Counted from the first letter of the stretch, positions 43,127-53,298 are shown. The stretch is DNA of 64,000 nucleotides from Thermanaerosceptrum fracticalcis (GCF_000746025.2 NZ_CP045798.1:411001-475000), one strand, 5' to 3'. The notes: a model not told the origin generated them from the sequence alone. Translations and numbers: made by a program.

Positions 43127-43218
43127 TTTTTAAAAGGAAAGGGGACACACCTGCTGAAGTGAAGGTAGTTCTCTGAGGACAGGAATGTCCACAAATATAT
43201 CTTGGGAGGGAAGATAAA

Positions 43219-45123
43219 ATGGTAAAAGTTACACTAAAAGACGGTTCAGTCCGGGAATACCAGGCGGGAATAAGCATCGGTGAAATTGCCGAGGACATCA
43301 GTAAAGGGTTGGCCAGGAATGCCCTGGTAGGGAAATTTAACAACAGTGTCGTTGACCTGTCTTACAAAGTAGAAGAAGATGGGACACTGGAGATATTGAC
43401 CTTTGAAGATGTGGAAGCTAAGAACGCTTTCCGTCATACCTCATCGCACATCTTAGCCCAGGCCGTACAGCGACTTTTCCCCGGAACCAAGCTGGGTATT
43501 GGTCCCGCCATTGCCGATGGTTTTTATTACGATTTTGACTCGGAGCATACCTTTACGCCCGATGACCTGGCCAAGATTGAGAAAGAAATGGAGAACATCG
43601 TCAAAGAAGATTTACCTCTGGAAAGACAGGAGATCAGCAGGGAAGAAGCCATCAAGTTGTTTGAGGATAAAGGTGAAAAATATAAGGTTGAATTGATTCA
43701 GGATTTACCGGAGGACACCCCTATTACCCTGTATAAACAGGGAGATTTTGTGGACCTTTGTGCCGGTCCCCACGTATCCAGTACCGGTAAAATCAAGGCT
43801 CTTAAACTATTAAGCCTGGCCGGAGCTTACTGGCGGGGTAGTGAAAAGAATAAGATGCTGCAGAGGATTTACGGTACTTCTTTTGCCAAAAAGGCCGAGC
43901 TCGACGAATATCTCTTCAGAATCGAAGAGGCTAAAAAGCGCGACCACCGTAAACTGGGCCAGGAATTAAAACTCTTTGCCATCATGGATGAGGGACCCGG
44001 GTTTCCCTTCTTCTTCCCCAAAGGAATGGTTATCCGTAATGAACTGGAAAACTACTGGCGGGAATTACACCGCAAGTGGGGTTATCAAGAGGTAAAGACA
44101 CCCATCATTTTAACCCGCCAGTTGTGGGAACGTTCGGGGCACTGGTATCACTATAAAGAAAATATGTATACAACAGTGATTGATGAAGAGGATTTTGCCA
44201 TTAAGCCTATGAACTGTCCCGGGGCCATGCTCATCTATAATTCCGATTTGCACAGTTACCGGGATTTTCCCATCCGTATGGGAGAATTGGGTTTAGTGCA
44301 TCGTCATGAATTGTCCGGCGCTTTACATGGCCTCATGAGGGTGCGCAGCTTTACCCAGGATGATGCCCATATCTTCATGCTCCCCAGCCAGATTACCAGT
44401 GAAGTAAAAGGGGTTATTGATCTGGTTGATACCATTTACCGGCTTTTTGGCTTCCAGTATCATGTTGAGTTATCGACCAAGCCTGAAAAGGCCATGGGCT
44501 CTGATGAAATGTGGGAGATCGCCACTCATGCTTTAGAACAGGCCTTAAAAGAAAAGGGGATGTCTTATAAAATAAATCCCGGTGACGGGGCCTTTTATGG
44601 TCCTAAGATCGATTTCCATTTGCGGGACTCCATCGGTCGCACCTGGCAGTGCGGCACCATCCAGTTGGACTTCCAGCTCCCGGAAAAGTTTGCTCTCACT
44701 TATGTAGGTGAGGATGGACAAAAACACCGCCCTGTTATGGTTCACCGCACCGCTTTTGGCAGTATTGAACGGTTTATCGGTATTTTAACGGAGCATTATG
44801 CCGGCGCTTTCCCAACGTGGCTGGCGCCTGTCCAGGTCAAGGTCTTACCCATTACGGAACGTCATGCCCTTTATGCCAAAAAATTGGCGGACGATCTCTT
44901 TAAGGCTAATGTCCGGGTTGAACTGGATGACCGTAACGAGAAAATCGGTTACAAGATTAGAGAAGCCCAACTGGAAAAAGTACCGTATATGCTGGTAGTG
45001 GGAGATAAGGAGATGGAAAATAACACGGTGGCCGTCCGGAAAAGAGGTCAGGGTGACCAGGGGACCGTGGATTATGAAACATTTAAGAAAGACCTTATTC
45101 AGGAAATTGCCACCAGAGTCTAA
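43219..45123 (+). CDS. thrS: threonyl-tRNA synthetase
   Basis: The 634-residue class II synthetase has an N-terminal TGS domain (about residues 1-62), the editing-like second domain with HTSSHILAQAVQRLFPG, the catalytic core with MNCPGAMLIYNSDLHSYRDFPIRMGELG and the RVRSFTQDDAHIF motif, and an anticodon-binding domain from about 535 (PVQVKVLPITERH). It charges tRNA-Thr. TGGGAGGGA precedes the ATG. It is controlled by the T-box leader upstream, through which the miniature intron-like element must be transcribed. Confidence 0.96.
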   Translation: MVKVTLKDGSVREYQAGISIGEIAEDISKGLARNALVGKFNNSVVDLSYKVEEDGTLEILTFEDVEAKNAFRHTSSHILAQAVQRLFPGTKLGIGPAIADGFYYDFDSEHTFTPDDLAKIEKEMENIVKEDLPLERQEISREEAIKLFEDKGEKYKVELIQDLPEDTPITLYKQGDFVDLCAGPHVSSTGKIKALKLLSLAGAYWRGSEKNKMLQRIYGTSFAKKAELDEYLFRIEEAKKRDHRKLGQELKLFAIMDEGPGFPFFFPKGMVIRNELENYWRELHRKWGYQEVKTPIILTRQLWERSGHWYHYKENMYTTVIDEEDFAIKPMNCPGAMLIYNSDLHSYRDFPIRMGELGLVHRHELSGALHGLMRVRSFTQDDAHIFMLPSQITSEVKGVIDLVDTIYRLFGFQYHVELSTKPEKAMGSDEMWEIATHALEQALKEKGMSYKINPGDGAFYGPKIDFHLRDSIGRTWQCGTIQLDFQLPEKFALTYVGEDGQKHRPVMVHRTAFGSIERFIGILTEHYAGAFPTWLAPVQVKVLPITERHALYAKKLADDLFKANVRVELDDRNEKIGYKIREAQLEKVPYMLVVGDKEMENNTVAVRKRGQGDQGTVDYETFKKDLIQEIATRV

Positions 45124-45126
45124 CTC

Positions 45127-45156
45127 TTGACATTACCCACCAAGAGCTGATATAAT
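45127..45156 (+). promoter_or_regulatory. promoter of infC operon
   Basis: A perfect TTGACA (45127-45132) and perfect TATAAT (45151-45156) are 18 bases apart. They begin right after the thrS stop codon. Confidence 0.85.
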
Positions 45157-45159
45157 GTT

Positions 45160-45290
45160 TAAGAATTACAATATATCTTTAAGCAGAGGCCGTCCGCTTC
45201 TCACCTTACTACCAGGTGTACGTAAGGTTACCAATAGAGTCTTTGGGTATTGATTTTATTGAGGCGGATGTGTATGCATTCGCCTTTTTT
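45160..45290 (+). ncRNA. L20-type leader with attenuator before infC
   Basis: The leader contains CTTTAAGCAGAGGCCGTCC, similar to the start of Firmicute L20 leaders, and later folds into a terminator (AGGCG-ATG with GCAT-CGCCT, then six T) at 45262-45290. L20, the product of the third gene, is known to bind such leaders and promote termination. Autoregulation is inferred from position and shape. Confidence 0.7.
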
Positions 45291-45316
45291 GTGTTAATTA
45301 AATTTGGAGGTGGAGA

Positions 45317-45835
45317 ATTATTAGTAAAGAAGAACTGCGGGTTAATGAGGAGATAAGAACGAAAGAAGTTCGCTTAGTAAGCGACACCGGCGAACAATTG
45401 GGCATCATGTCCCCCAGAGAAGCTCTCCGGATTGCGGCTGAAAGCGGTTTGGACCTGGTGGAGGTGGCGCCTAATGCCAAGCCACCGGTCTGCAAAATCA
45501 TGGACTATGGTAAATACAAGTATGAACAGAGTAAGCGTGAGCGAGAAGCCCGCAAAAAACAGCATGTCATCAATGTGAAAGAAGTCAAACTTCGTCCTAA
45601 TATTGAAGACCATGACTTTGAGGTAAAAGCGAGAAATGCGGTACGCTTCCTTGAAGATGGAGATAAAGTAAAGGTTACCATTATGTTTAGGGGCAGAGAA
45701 CTCTCTCATCCAGAGCTGGGCAGAGAATTGCTCTTACGTGTGGCAGCTTATGTCAAAGATCTGGCTAATGTAGAAAAGGACCCCAAACTAGAAGGCAAAA
45801 ACATGACAATGATCTTGTCGCCGAAACAGAACTAA
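45317..45835 (+). CDS. infC: translation initiation factor IF-3
   Basis: The 172-residue protein has the IF-3 N-domain ([39 protein letters not shown]), a lysine-rich linker and the C-domain with [22 protein letters not shown]. It keeps 30S subunits free and checks start codons. No ATG or GTG fits the start: the conserved N-terminus begins at an ATT (45317; a second ATT at 45320 is also possible), with GGAGGTGG upstream. An ATT start is typical of infC and allows IF-3 to repress its own translation. Readings from 45398 drop the conserved N-terminus. Confidence 0.92.
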   Translation: MISKEELRVNEEIRTKEVRLVSDTGEQLGIMSPREALRIAAESGLDLVEVAPNAKPPVCKIMDYGKYKYEQSKREREARKKQHVINVKEVKLRPNIEDHDFEVKARNAVRFLEDGDKVKVTIMFRGRELSHPELGRELLLRVAAYVKDLANVEKDPKLEGKNMTMILSPKQN

Positions 45836-45856
45836 CAGAGAGGAGGACCTTGATCC

Positions 45857-46054
45857 ATGCCAAAAATGAAAACCCATCGTGGGGCAGCCAAGCGTTTTAA
45901 AGTTACTGGTACAGGTAAAATTAAAAGAAATCATGCTTTTAAAAGTCATATCCTGACCAAAAAGAGTGCAAAAAGAAAGCGCAATCTGAGAAAAGCAGCC
46001 ATTATGAGCGCTGCCGACGCCCAGAGAGTGATAAAACTAATCCCTTACAAGTAA
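45857..46054 (+). CDS. rpmI: 50S ribosomal protein L35
   Basis: The 65-residue basic protein has the L35 sequence pattern [35 protein letters not shown] residues and a final RVIKLIPYK. It lies between infC and rplT, the universal order. AGAGGAGG precedes the ATG. Confidence 0.96.
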   Translation: MPKMKTHRGAAKRFKVTGTGKIKRNHAFKSHILTKKSAKRKRNLRKAAIMSAADAQRVIKLIPYK

Positions 46055-46084
46055 AAATTGCGCAAACACAAGGAGGTTTAGAAT

Positions 46085-46438
46085 ATGCCAAGGGTAAAAG
46101 GTGGTTTTACCACCCGTCGTAGACATAAAAAGATTTTAAAATTGGCTAAAGGTTACCGTGGGGCCAAGTCTAAGCTGTACAGGCCAGCCCATGAACAGGT
46201 CATGAAAGCTCTGGCCTATGCTTATGCCCACCGCAGGAAGCGTAAAGGCGATTTCCGCAAACTGTGGATCGCCAGGATTAATGCAGCTACCCGTATGAGC
46301 GGCATGTCTTACAGCCGGTTTATCAACGGTTTGAAAAAAGCCGGAATAGAAATTAACAGAAAAATCCTGGCCGATATGGCTGTCAATGACCTGAATGCTT
46401 TCAACAAGCTGGTAGCCGTAGCTAAGGAAAATTTATAA
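46085..46438 (+). CDS. rplT: 50S ribosomal protein L20
   Basis: The 117-residue basic protein has the L20 pattern: [53 protein letters not shown] and a final [17 protein letters not shown] segment. It binds 23S rRNA early in assembly and is the expected repressor of the infC-rpmI-rplT leader. ACAAGGAGG precedes the ATG. Confidence 0.96.
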   Translation: MPRVKGGFTTRRRHKKILKLAKGYRGAKSKLYRPAHEQVMKALAYAYAHRRKRKGDFRKLWIARINAATRMSGMSYSRFINGLKKAGIEINRKILADMAVNDLNAFNKLVAVAKENL

Positions 46439-46446
46439 AAATAAAC

Positions 46447-46488
46447 AAATAAGGCTTCTGTCCATCCATTAGGACAGGAGCTTTATTT
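46447..46488 (+). terminator. terminator after rplT
   Basis: AAATAA-GCTTCTGTCC pairs with GGACAGGAGC-TTTATTT around an 8-base loop. Confidence 0.85.
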
Positions 46489-46563
46489 GTTTAATACTTC
46501 CTGACCAATTTAGATAAACTATTGAATAAACCATAGAGAAGCACCACAGAAAAGGTTGATGTT

Positions 46564-47895
46564 ATGAAAAACAAGACACTGGAATTGACGCCGCCGCAAA
46601 TTATTTCACTGGGTTTTATTTTCATTATTGGTACAGGCACAATACTGCTGGCACTGCCTTTAGCCAGCCGGAGTGGTATCGGTTTATCCCTGATCGATGC
46701 ACTTTTTACTGCGACGTCCGCTACAGCTGTTACAGGGCTGGTGGTTGTGGATACGGGTACATATTTTAACCTTTTTGGACAGCTGGTTATCTTATTTATG
46801 ATACAAATCGGCGGACTGGGGTTTATGACCATAACTACCCTTTTTGCTTTGGCTCTGGGAAAAAGAATCAATCTGCGGGAGCGATTGATTATGCAGGAAG
46901 CCTTAAACAAAGTAGACCTGGAAGGTGTGGTTAAGCTAACAAAATACATCATCATTTTTACCTTTTTGACCGAAGGCCTGGCCGCCCTTGTCCTGACCCT
47001 GTACTGGGCGCCCCTTTACGGTTGGGGTCAAGCACTTTATTACGGTTTGTTTCATGCTATCTCCGCCTTTAACAATGCAGGTTTTGATTTGTTTACCACC
47101 AGTATGGTCAGGTTTAGAGGAGACTGGTTGGTTAATCTGGTCATTATGTTTTTGATTATTACAGGGGGGTTAGGCTTCACTGTTATTGCCGATATTTACA
47201 ATAACGGCTTTAAATGGCGGGAGTATTCCCTGCACACCAAACTGGTCCTGGTCGTAACTGCATGTTTACTGGTAGTGGGGGCCGCTGGTGTGTACGTGCT
47301 GGAAAAGGAGAATCCTGATACGCTAAAAAATCTTCCTTTCCACGAACGGCTGTTGGCGTCTTTGTTTCAAGGGGTAGTACCCCGGACAGCCGGTTTTAAC
47401 AGTGTGATGATTGGCCAACTAAGATCCCCTACTTTATTTCTCATGATGATTCTCATGTTTATCGGTGCTTCACCAGGATCAACAGGAGGCGGTATTAAAA
47501 CCACTACATTTATTACCATTGTTTTAACCGTGTATTACAGGATTTTAGGACGGGAAGATACCCCCGTCTTTAACAGGCGACTGCCCACCGATACGATTTT
47601 CAAATCTTTGTCTGTGATGGTGGTGGGAGTGTTGTTAGTGATTGTTGTGGCTATTATGCTCTTAGCCATAGAAAACAAACCGTTGGAACCAGTCCTCTTC
47701 GAAACGGTATCAGCTTTTGCTACCGTAGGTTTATCAACAGGTATTACTTCACAATTAACGCCCGCCGGTAAACTGCTGCTTACTTTGATGATGTTTACGG
47801 GCAGGGTAGGTCCGATGACTGTAGCTTATGCTATTGTCCTGAGGAAAACGAAGACGACCATCCGGATGCCTGAGGAAAAAATCATTGTGGGTTAG
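46564..47895 (+). CDS. Trk/Ktr potassium uptake membrane subunit
   Basis: The 443-residue membrane protein has four K+-channel-like M1-P-M2 repeats. Selectivity-filter-like loops are visible in SATAVTGLVVVDTG, SAFNNAGFD, PRTAGFNSV and FATVGLSTGIT. GASPGSTGGGIKTTT is the characteristic segment before the last repeat. It is a TrkH/KtrB type K+ transporter. The regulatory RCK subunit is encoded 9 bases downstream. The ribosome site is modest (AAAGGTTGATG). Confidence 0.9.
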   Translation: MKNKTLELTPPQIISLGFIFIIGTGTILLALPLASRSGIGLSLIDALFTATSATAVTGLVVVDTGTYFNLFGQLVILFMIQIGGLGFMTITTLFALALGKRINLRERLIMQEALNKVDLEGVVKLTKYIIIFTFLTEGLAALVLTLYWAPLYGWGQALYYGLFHAISAFNNAGFDLFTTSMVRFRGDWLVNLVIMFLIITGGLGFTVIADIYNNGFKWREYSLHTKLVLVVTACLLVVGAAGVYVLEKENPDTLKNLPFHERLLASLFQGVVPRTAGFNSVMIGQLRSPTLFLMMILMFIGASPGSTGGGIKTTTFITIVLTVYYRILGREDTPVFNRRLPTDTIFKSLSVMVVGVLLVIVVAIMLLAIENKPLEPVLFETVSAFATVGLSTGITSQLTPAGKLLLTLMMFTGRVGPMTVAYAIVLRKTKTTIRMPEEKIIVG

Positions 47896-47904
47896 GAGGT
47901 TTGT

Positions 47905-48558
47905 ATGAAGCAGTTCGCAGTAATCGGTTTAGGCCGTTTCGGCGCCAATGTGGCTAAGGGCTTGGCTGAAAGGGGATATGAGGTATTAGCCATCGATTAT
48001 AATGAAGAAAGAGTAAATGCTATAGCCAGCTTCGTAACCCACGCGGTACAGATTGATGCCATGGAGGAAGAAGCCCTGAAAGCCCTGGGCTTACGAAATT
48101 TTGATACAGTAATAGTGGCTATAGGCGAACACGATATACAGGCCAATATACTGGTGACGGTGATGTTGAAGGAAATGGGCGTAAAACAGGTGATTGCCAG
48201 GGCCCAAAGCAGTCTCCATGGTAAAGTGCTTTTGAAAATCGGGGCGGATAAGATTATTTATCCCGAAGAGGATATGGGGGTCAGGTTAGCGCACAGTATT
48301 GTGACGAAAAATGTCCTGGATTTTTTGGAGTTGTCACCGGAATATAGTATACTGGAAATGATAACGCCTGAATCATTTGTGGGAAAGAACCTCCGGGAAT
48401 TAAACCTGGGGAAAAGGTTTGGTATTAGCGTTGTCGCCGTAAAAAGGGGCACCGAGATCATCGTTACCCCTGAGGCCAGTTTGCAATTGCAGGAGCGAGA
48501 TCTTCTGGTAGCTATTGGTAACAGGAATTCTCTGGCAAAATTACAGCAGGTTAGGTGA
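47905..48558 (+). CDS. TrkA/KtrA potassium uptake regulatory subunit
   Basis: The 217-residue cytosolic protein has an RCK_N Rossmann domain (FAVIGLGRFGANVAKGLAERGYEVLAIDYN, residues 3-32) and an RCK_C domain in its last 80 residues. It binds nucleotides and gates the membrane subunit encoded just before it. TAGGAGG precedes the ATG. Its stop codon overlaps the start of the next gene. Confidence 0.92.
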   Translation: MKQFAVIGLGRFGANVAKGLAERGYEVLAIDYNEERVNAIASFVTHAVQIDAMEEEALKALGLRNFDTVIVAIGEHDIQANILVTVMLKEMGVKQVIARAQSSLHGKVLLKIGADKIIYPEEDMGVRLAHSIVTKNVLDFLELSPEYSILEMITPESFVGKNLRELNLGKRFGISVVAVKRGTEIIVTPEASLQLQERDLLVAIGNRNSLAKLQQVR

Positions 48559-49367
48559 TGGTTTTGGGACAAATCACGTCTCTCCAGAATACGTTAATAA
48601 AAGAAACCCGCAAACTGCAACAAAAAAAGTACCGGGAAGCGGAGAACCAGTATTTGATCGAAGGTATACGCCTGGTGGAGGAAGCCCGGAAGCGGGGGAG
48701 CCTGGGAAAGGTTTTCTATGACCCTAATCTCGGTAAAACCCCACGGGGATTGGAACTGTTAAAAAAAATAAGCAAAACGGGAACTCCCTTATACCAGGTA
48801 ACTCCGGAAATCCTGGCGAGTTTGGCCGATACCGAGTCACCCCAGGGAATAGTGGCTGTGGTTAATAAAGAGAGTAATGGCCTTTGGCAACTAAAGCTTG
48901 GAGACCAGAGCATGGTTTTGATTATTGACGGCCTGCAAGACCCGGGAAATCTGGGTACCATTATCCGCACAGCATGGGCCGTGGGGGTAGATGGTATCCT
49001 TTGTCTCACGGGAACGGTGGATCCTTATAATAGTAAAACTATTCGCGCTACAATGGGCGGTATATTTCAGGTACCGGTGGTTACTGACTTAAAATGGTCA
49101 CAGGTCCATCAATGGTGTCAGGAAAACCATTTTCAAACAGTTGCCGGAGACTTGTCTGCCGTTAAAAATCACTATGCCGTCACGTACTCCCCCCGGGTAG
49201 CGTTTATCCTGGGGAATGAGGGCCAGGGGCTTCAGACGGTGAACCTCTCGGAAGTCCATGAACTGGTAAGGATCCCCCTCTGGGGAGAGGCCGAATCTCT
49301 GAATGTAGCCGTAGCTGCGGGAATATTACTTTACGAGGCAGTGAGGCAAATGGCTTACAGGCTGTAA
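48558..49367 (+). CDS. TrmH/SpoU family RNA 2'-O-methyltransferase
   Basis: The 269-residue enzyme has an N-terminal substrate-binding domain (LIEGIRLVEEARKRG) and a C-terminal SPOUT domain with the motifs LIIDGLQDPGNLGTIIRTA, FILGNEGQGL and IPLWGEAESLNVAVAAGILLYE. It belongs to the SAM-dependent trefoil-knot enzymes that methylate ribose in rRNA or tRNA; the target is unknown. The ATG overlaps the TGA of the Trk subunit gene, so the two are translationally coupled. Confidence 0.88.
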   Translation: MVLGQITSLQNTLIKETRKLQQKKYREAENQYLIEGIRLVEEARKRGSLGKVFYDPNLGKTPRGLELLKKISKTGTPLYQVTPEILASLADTESPQGIVAVVNKESNGLWQLKLGDQSMVLIIDGLQDPGNLGTIIRTAWAVGVDGILCLTGTVDPYNSKTIRATMGGIFQVPVVTDLKWSQVHQWCQENHFQTVAGDLSAVKNHYAVTYSPRVAFILGNEGQGLQTVNLSEVHELVRIPLWGEAESLNVAVAAGILLYEAVRQMAYRL

Positions 49368-49370
49368 AAC

Positions 49371-49399
49371 TTGTCCCCTCTGGAAATGTGTGATATAAT
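49371..49399 (+). promoter_or_regulatory. promoter of the pheST leader
   Basis: TTGTCC and a perfect TATAAT lie 17 bases apart, just after the methyltransferase stop codon. Confidence 0.7.
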
Positions 49400-49509
49400 T
49401 GCCAGTAGACAGTGACCTGAAAGGGTGGGAACATTGTTTTCTACCACGGAATTTTTCTGGAGATTGTTCGAGTCTACAGGTTCGGTCATGTTTTATTTAC
49501 TGTATAAAA

Positions 49510-49765
49510 AAATGCTGGTGCAGTAATAACGATGAGCGGGAGCCGTTAAGTTGGCTTACACAGGGAGTGGGGGCTTGATTGAAAACCCCATTAAGCTGGC
49601 GAGAAAGGTTTCGCCCGGGAGTTGCTGGGTTGAAGAAGATAAGTAGATCTAGCCGGTGAGCCTCCGTTACAGGTTCTTTAAGTGAATCCAGTATGCTGGA
49701 TTAATTTGGGTGGTACCGCGGAAGATAAGCTTTCGTCCCTTGGGGGGGCGGAAGCTTTTATATTA
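49510..49765 (+). ncRNA. T-box leader of pheST
   Basis: The conserved T-box TGGGTGGTACCGCGG lies at 49707-49721. The terminator is AAGCTTTCGTCCC paired with GGGGCGGAAGCTT followed by TTATATT. A stem-I-like region precedes. A TTC, the Phe codon, lies at 49610-49612 and is a candidate specifier, but this placement is uncertain. The region 49368-49804 holds no gene besides this leader. Confidence 0.85.
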
Positions 49766-49804
49766 TTAAGTTCATTAGAGACTGTGTGTCAAGGAGGGAC
49801 ATCA

Positions 49805-50827
49805 ATGCAAGAACAGTTGCGGCTAATCAAAAAACAGGCAGAAGAAGACCTGCAAAAATGTCTTACCATGGATCAATTAAATGAAGTGAGAATCAAATAC
49901 CTGGGTAAAAAAGGAGAATTAACCCAGGTCCTTAGAGGGATGGGACAGCTCCCGGCCGAAGAAAGACCGCTTATCGGGCAGTTGGCCAATGAAATTAGAG
50001 ACAGCCTGGAAAACAGCCTGTCTCTCTACAGTGAGAAAATTAAGGTAAAGGAACTGGAAAAGAAATTAAGGGCCGAAAGTATTGATGTGACGCTGCCCGG
50101 CATTGCCCCCGATCTTGGGAGAAGACATCCCCTGCATCTTGTTTTGCAGGAAATCAAAAATATTTTTATCGGTATGGGCTTTACCATTGAGGAAGGCCCT
50201 GAAATTGAACTGGATTATTACAACTTTGAAGCCTTGAATATTCCTAAAGACCATCCGGCCCGGGATATGCAGGATTCCTTTTATATTACCCCTGAAGTTC
50301 TGCTGCGTACCCATACATCACCCGTGCAGGCCCGTACCATGGAAAAGACGAGACCCTATGTTCCCGTGAAAATCATTGTACCGGGAAAAGTGTACCGGCG
50401 GGACGATGATGCCACCCATTCGCCGATGTTTCACCAGGTAGAAGGGTTGGTCATTGATAAAAATATTCGCTTCAGTGATTTGAAGGGAACCCTGCTCAAT
50501 TTTGCCCGGCAAATGTTCGGTCCTGAACAGCAGATTCGTCTGCGGCCAAGTTTCTTCCCTTTCACAGAACCCAGTGCGGAAGTAGATATCTCCTGCGTTA
50601 TGTGCAAAGGAGCGGGCTGCAGGGTTTGTAAGCAGACGGGCTGGCTGGAAATACTGGGGTCGGGCATGGTCCATCCCCGGGTGCTGGAGATGGGCGGATA
50701 TGACCCCGAAGAGGTAACGGGCTTTGCTTTCGGTATGGGTGTGGAAAGAATCACCATGTTAAAGTACGGTCTTGATGATATGCGTCACTTGTTTGAAAAT
50801 GATGTCCGTTTTTTACGTCAGTTTTAG
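49805..50827 (+). CDS. pheS: phenylalanyl-tRNA synthetase alpha subunit
   Basis: The 340-residue class II subunit has an N-terminal coiled coil (about residues 1-85), then [61 protein letters not shown] and [28 protein letters not shown]. The catalytic motifs 1-3 are intact. A longer in-frame reading from 49682 would translate the T-box terminator and is rejected; CAAGGAGG fits the ATG at 49805. Confidence 0.96.
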   Translation: MQEQLRLIKKQAEEDLQKCLTMDQLNEVRIKYLGKKGELTQVLRGMGQLPAEERPLIGQLANEIRDSLENSLSLYSEKIKVKELEKKLRAESIDVTLPGIAPDLGRRHPLHLVLQEIKNIFIGMGFTIEEGPEIELDYYNFEALNIPKDHPARDMQDSFYITPEVLLRTHTSPVQARTMEKTRPYVPVKIIVPGKVYRRDDDATHSPMFHQVEGLVIDKNIRFSDLKGTLLNFARQMFGPEQQIRLRPSFFPFTEPSAEVDISCVMCKGAGCRVCKQTGWLEILGSGMVHPRVLEMGGYDPEEVTGFAFGMGVERITMLKYGLDDMRHLFENDVRFLRQF

Positions 50828-50838
50828 GAGGTTTTGGC

Positions 50839-53268
50839 ATGCGTGTTTCTTGGAAATGGCTAAATGAGCTGGTAGATATTAATCTAAAACCCGAAGAATT
50901 GGCTGAAGTAATGACCATGTCCGGTGTGGCTGTGGAAGGGATAGAGTATCTTAACAAAGGTGTCCGGGGAGTAAAAGTAGGACTCATCCAGGAGATTTAT
51001 CCCCATCCCCAGGCAGATAAACTCTCAGTCTGTAAAGTTTCTGTGGGTGATGCTGTCCTGACTATTGTCACAGGGGCTCCTAATGTTAAGACTGGACAGA
51101 AGGTTCCCGTAGCTGTACCGGGAGCTGTCCTGCCAGAGAAAAAAATCGAACGGGCTGTTTTTAGAGGTCTGGAATCCGAGGGTATGTTGTGTTCCGCTGA
51201 GGAATTGGGTATGGACGCCGATAAATTCCCTCCCGAACAACGGGACGGCATCCTCGTTCTTACAGAAGAATGTCCTGTGGGCGCAGACATCGTTCCCCTT
51301 CTGGGTCTTGACGATATTGTTTTGGAGCTCGAACTGACACCCAATCGTGCCGACTGTCTGAGTATGATCAATGTGGCCCGGGAAGTTGCCGCACTTACGG
51401 GCGGAAGGCTGAAACTTCCGGAGATAGAAAAATCTGGGACAAGCCAGGCTTGTGAAGCCCTTATTAAGATAAATATACAGGATCAAGATCTATGTAAAAG
51501 ATACGTTGGCAGGGTCATTGAGCATGTGCAAATCAAAGAATCTCCTCTCTGGCTTAAGCAGCGCCTTTTAGCTGCCGGGGTCAGACCCATCAATAATATT
51601 GTAGATATTACCAACTATGTCATGATGGAGATGGGGCAGCCCTTACATGCCTTTGATTATGACTGCCTTGCGGATAAAACCATCATTGTACGACGGGCTG
51701 CTGCCGGTGAGGAAATAACCACTTTGGACGGGCAAAAGCGGGAGCTCACTCCCGAGATGCTGATTATTGCCGACGCCCATAAGCCGGTGGGTATTGCCGG
51801 TGTCATGGGTGGACTGGAGTCAGAAGTGACAGCCCAAACGAAAACCATCCTCCTGGAGTCAGCTTATTTCCACGGCCCCAGCATCCGCAGAACATCTAAT
51901 GCTTTGGCCTTAAGGTCGGAAGCTTCGCTGCGCTTTGAAAAAGGTGTGGATCTGGAACAGGCTTCCTTGGCTGCGGATAGGGCCTGCCAATTGATGGCAC
52001 AATTAGGTGCAGGTGTACCCGTGGCAGGGCAGGTAGACTGTTATCCCCAGCCTGAAGAAAGGTACCCTATCAGACTTCGTTTAGAAAGGGTAAACAGTAT
52101 TTTGGGTACTGACCTTGGTCAAACTGAGGTTGAAAAAATCCTTAAGGCTCTGAATATCACCATTTTGGAAAAAGACCTGGAAGGCTGGCATGTCTTTACA
52201 CCTTCCTATCGCAGAGATTTGGAACTGGAAATAGATCTCATTGAGGAAATTGCGCGGCTTAATGGGTATGACAAGATTCCTACTACCCTTCCCTATGGGG
52301 CCACGACACAGGGTGCTAAGAATGCTGAACAAAGACTGCATGACAGGATTAGTGAGATCATGGTAGGCCAGGGGCTCTTTGAAGTGATTACCTATAGTTT
52401 TATTAACCCCCGCCACCTGGACTGGCTGTATTTGCCATCTGATCATGAATTGCGGCAAACAGTTGTCGTCAGTAATCCCCTTTCCGAAGAACAGGGTATT
52501 ATGCGGACTACCATTTTACCCGGCTTACTGGAAACTGTAAAAAGAAACATTAATAAACGGAATAAAAACCTGAAACTCTTTGAACTGGGTAAAGTCTATC
52601 TATCCTCCGGTTTTCCCGGAGAAAGAAAGCTGCCCCAGGAGAAATGGGTACTGGGGGCAATCAGTACCGGGAAAAAAGAAAAGACCTGGGCCTATGGTGA
52701 AGAAAACTATGATTTTTTCTTCTTAAAGGGTGTGGCGGAAAATATTTTTATCAGCTTAGGTTTACCGCATGTCTCCTTTGTTAAAAGCGAAGATAACCCT
52801 AGCCTGCACCCGGGACGCTGTGCCCGTATTAGCGTTGACGGAAAGGAAGTAGGTTTTATCGGGGAAGTTCATCCTTTGGTCTTAGAAAAGTATGGCATAG
52901 AGCAAAGAGCAGCCGTCTTTTCCTTATACCTGGATGAGCTGACCGGGCTGGTAAGCGAAGAGGTCCGTTACCGGCCCGTACCCAGGTTCCCTGTGGTTAC
53001 ACGGGATTTAGCCATCGTAGTACCGGAAGCCGTTGAGGCCGGGCAGGTATTAGGGGTGATTAAAGATACGGGTAAGACACTCCTCAATAATATCAGCCTT
53101 TTCGATGTTTACCGGGGACAACAAATTCGGGAAGGGTATAAGAGCCTGGCCTTCTCCCTGACCTGGCAGGCGGAGGACCGTACTTTAACCGATGAAGAAG
53201 TGAACAAACTGCACCGGGAAATCGAGGCGGCTCTAGCCTGCGAGCTTGGTGCCGATTTACGGAGATAA
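50839..53268 (+). CDS. pheT: phenylalanyl-tRNA synthetase beta subunit
   Basis: The 809-residue protein has the B1-B8 domain layout: an OB-type tRNA-binding domain (VGLIQEIYPHPQADKLSVCKVSVG, about residues 45-70), B3/B4 with the editing region, B5 core helices, and a C-terminal anticodon-binding domain (YRPVPRFPVVTRDLAIVVPE). It works as an alpha2-beta2 enzyme with PheS. It starts 11 bases after pheS, with AGGAGG overlapping the pheS stop. Confidence 0.96.
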   Translation: MRVSWKWLNELVDINLKPEELAEVMTMSGVAVEGIEYLNKGVRGVKVGLIQEIYPHPQADKLSVCKVSVGDAVLTIVTGAPNVKTGQKVPVAVPGAVLPEKKIERAVFRGLESEGMLCSAEELGMDADKFPPEQRDGILVLTEECPVGADIVPLLGLDDIVLELELTPNRADCLSMINVAREVAALTGGRLKLPEIEKSGTSQACEALIKINIQDQDLCKRYVGRVIEHVQIKESPLWLKQRLLAAGVRPINNIVDITNYVMMEMGQPLHAFDYDCLADKTIIVRRAAAGEEITTLDGQKRELTPEMLIIADAHKPVGIAGVMGGLESEVTAQTKTILLESAYFHGPSIRRTSNALALRSEASLRFEKGVDLEQASLAADRACQLMAQLGAGVPVAGQVDCYPQPEERYPIRLRLERVNSILGTDLGQTEVEKILKALNITILEKDLEGWHVFTPSYRRDLELEIDLIEEIARLNGYDKIPTTLPYGATTQGAKNAEQRLHDRISEIMVGQGLFEVITYSFINPRHLDWLYLPSDHELRQTVVVSNPLSEEQGIMRTTILPGLLETVKRNINKRNKNLKLFELGKVYLSSGFPGERKLPQEKWVLGAISTGKKEKTWAYGEENYDFFFLKGVAENIFISLGLPHVSFVKSEDNPSLHPGRCARISVDGKEVGFIGEVHPLVLEKYGIEQRAAVFSLYLDELTGLVSEEVRYRPVPRFPVVTRDLAIVVPEAVEAGQVLGVIKDTGKTLLNNISLFDVYRGQQIREGYKSLAFSLTWQAEDRTLTDEEVNKLHREIEAALACELGADLRR

Positions 53269-53298
53269 AATGAGCAAGTACCTTCATCAGCAGATTCA

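Noticed and set aside
49682..49804. Extended PheS N-terminus
   Set aside because: It would translate the T-box and terminator; the ATG at 49805 has a proper ribosome site and matches PheS length.
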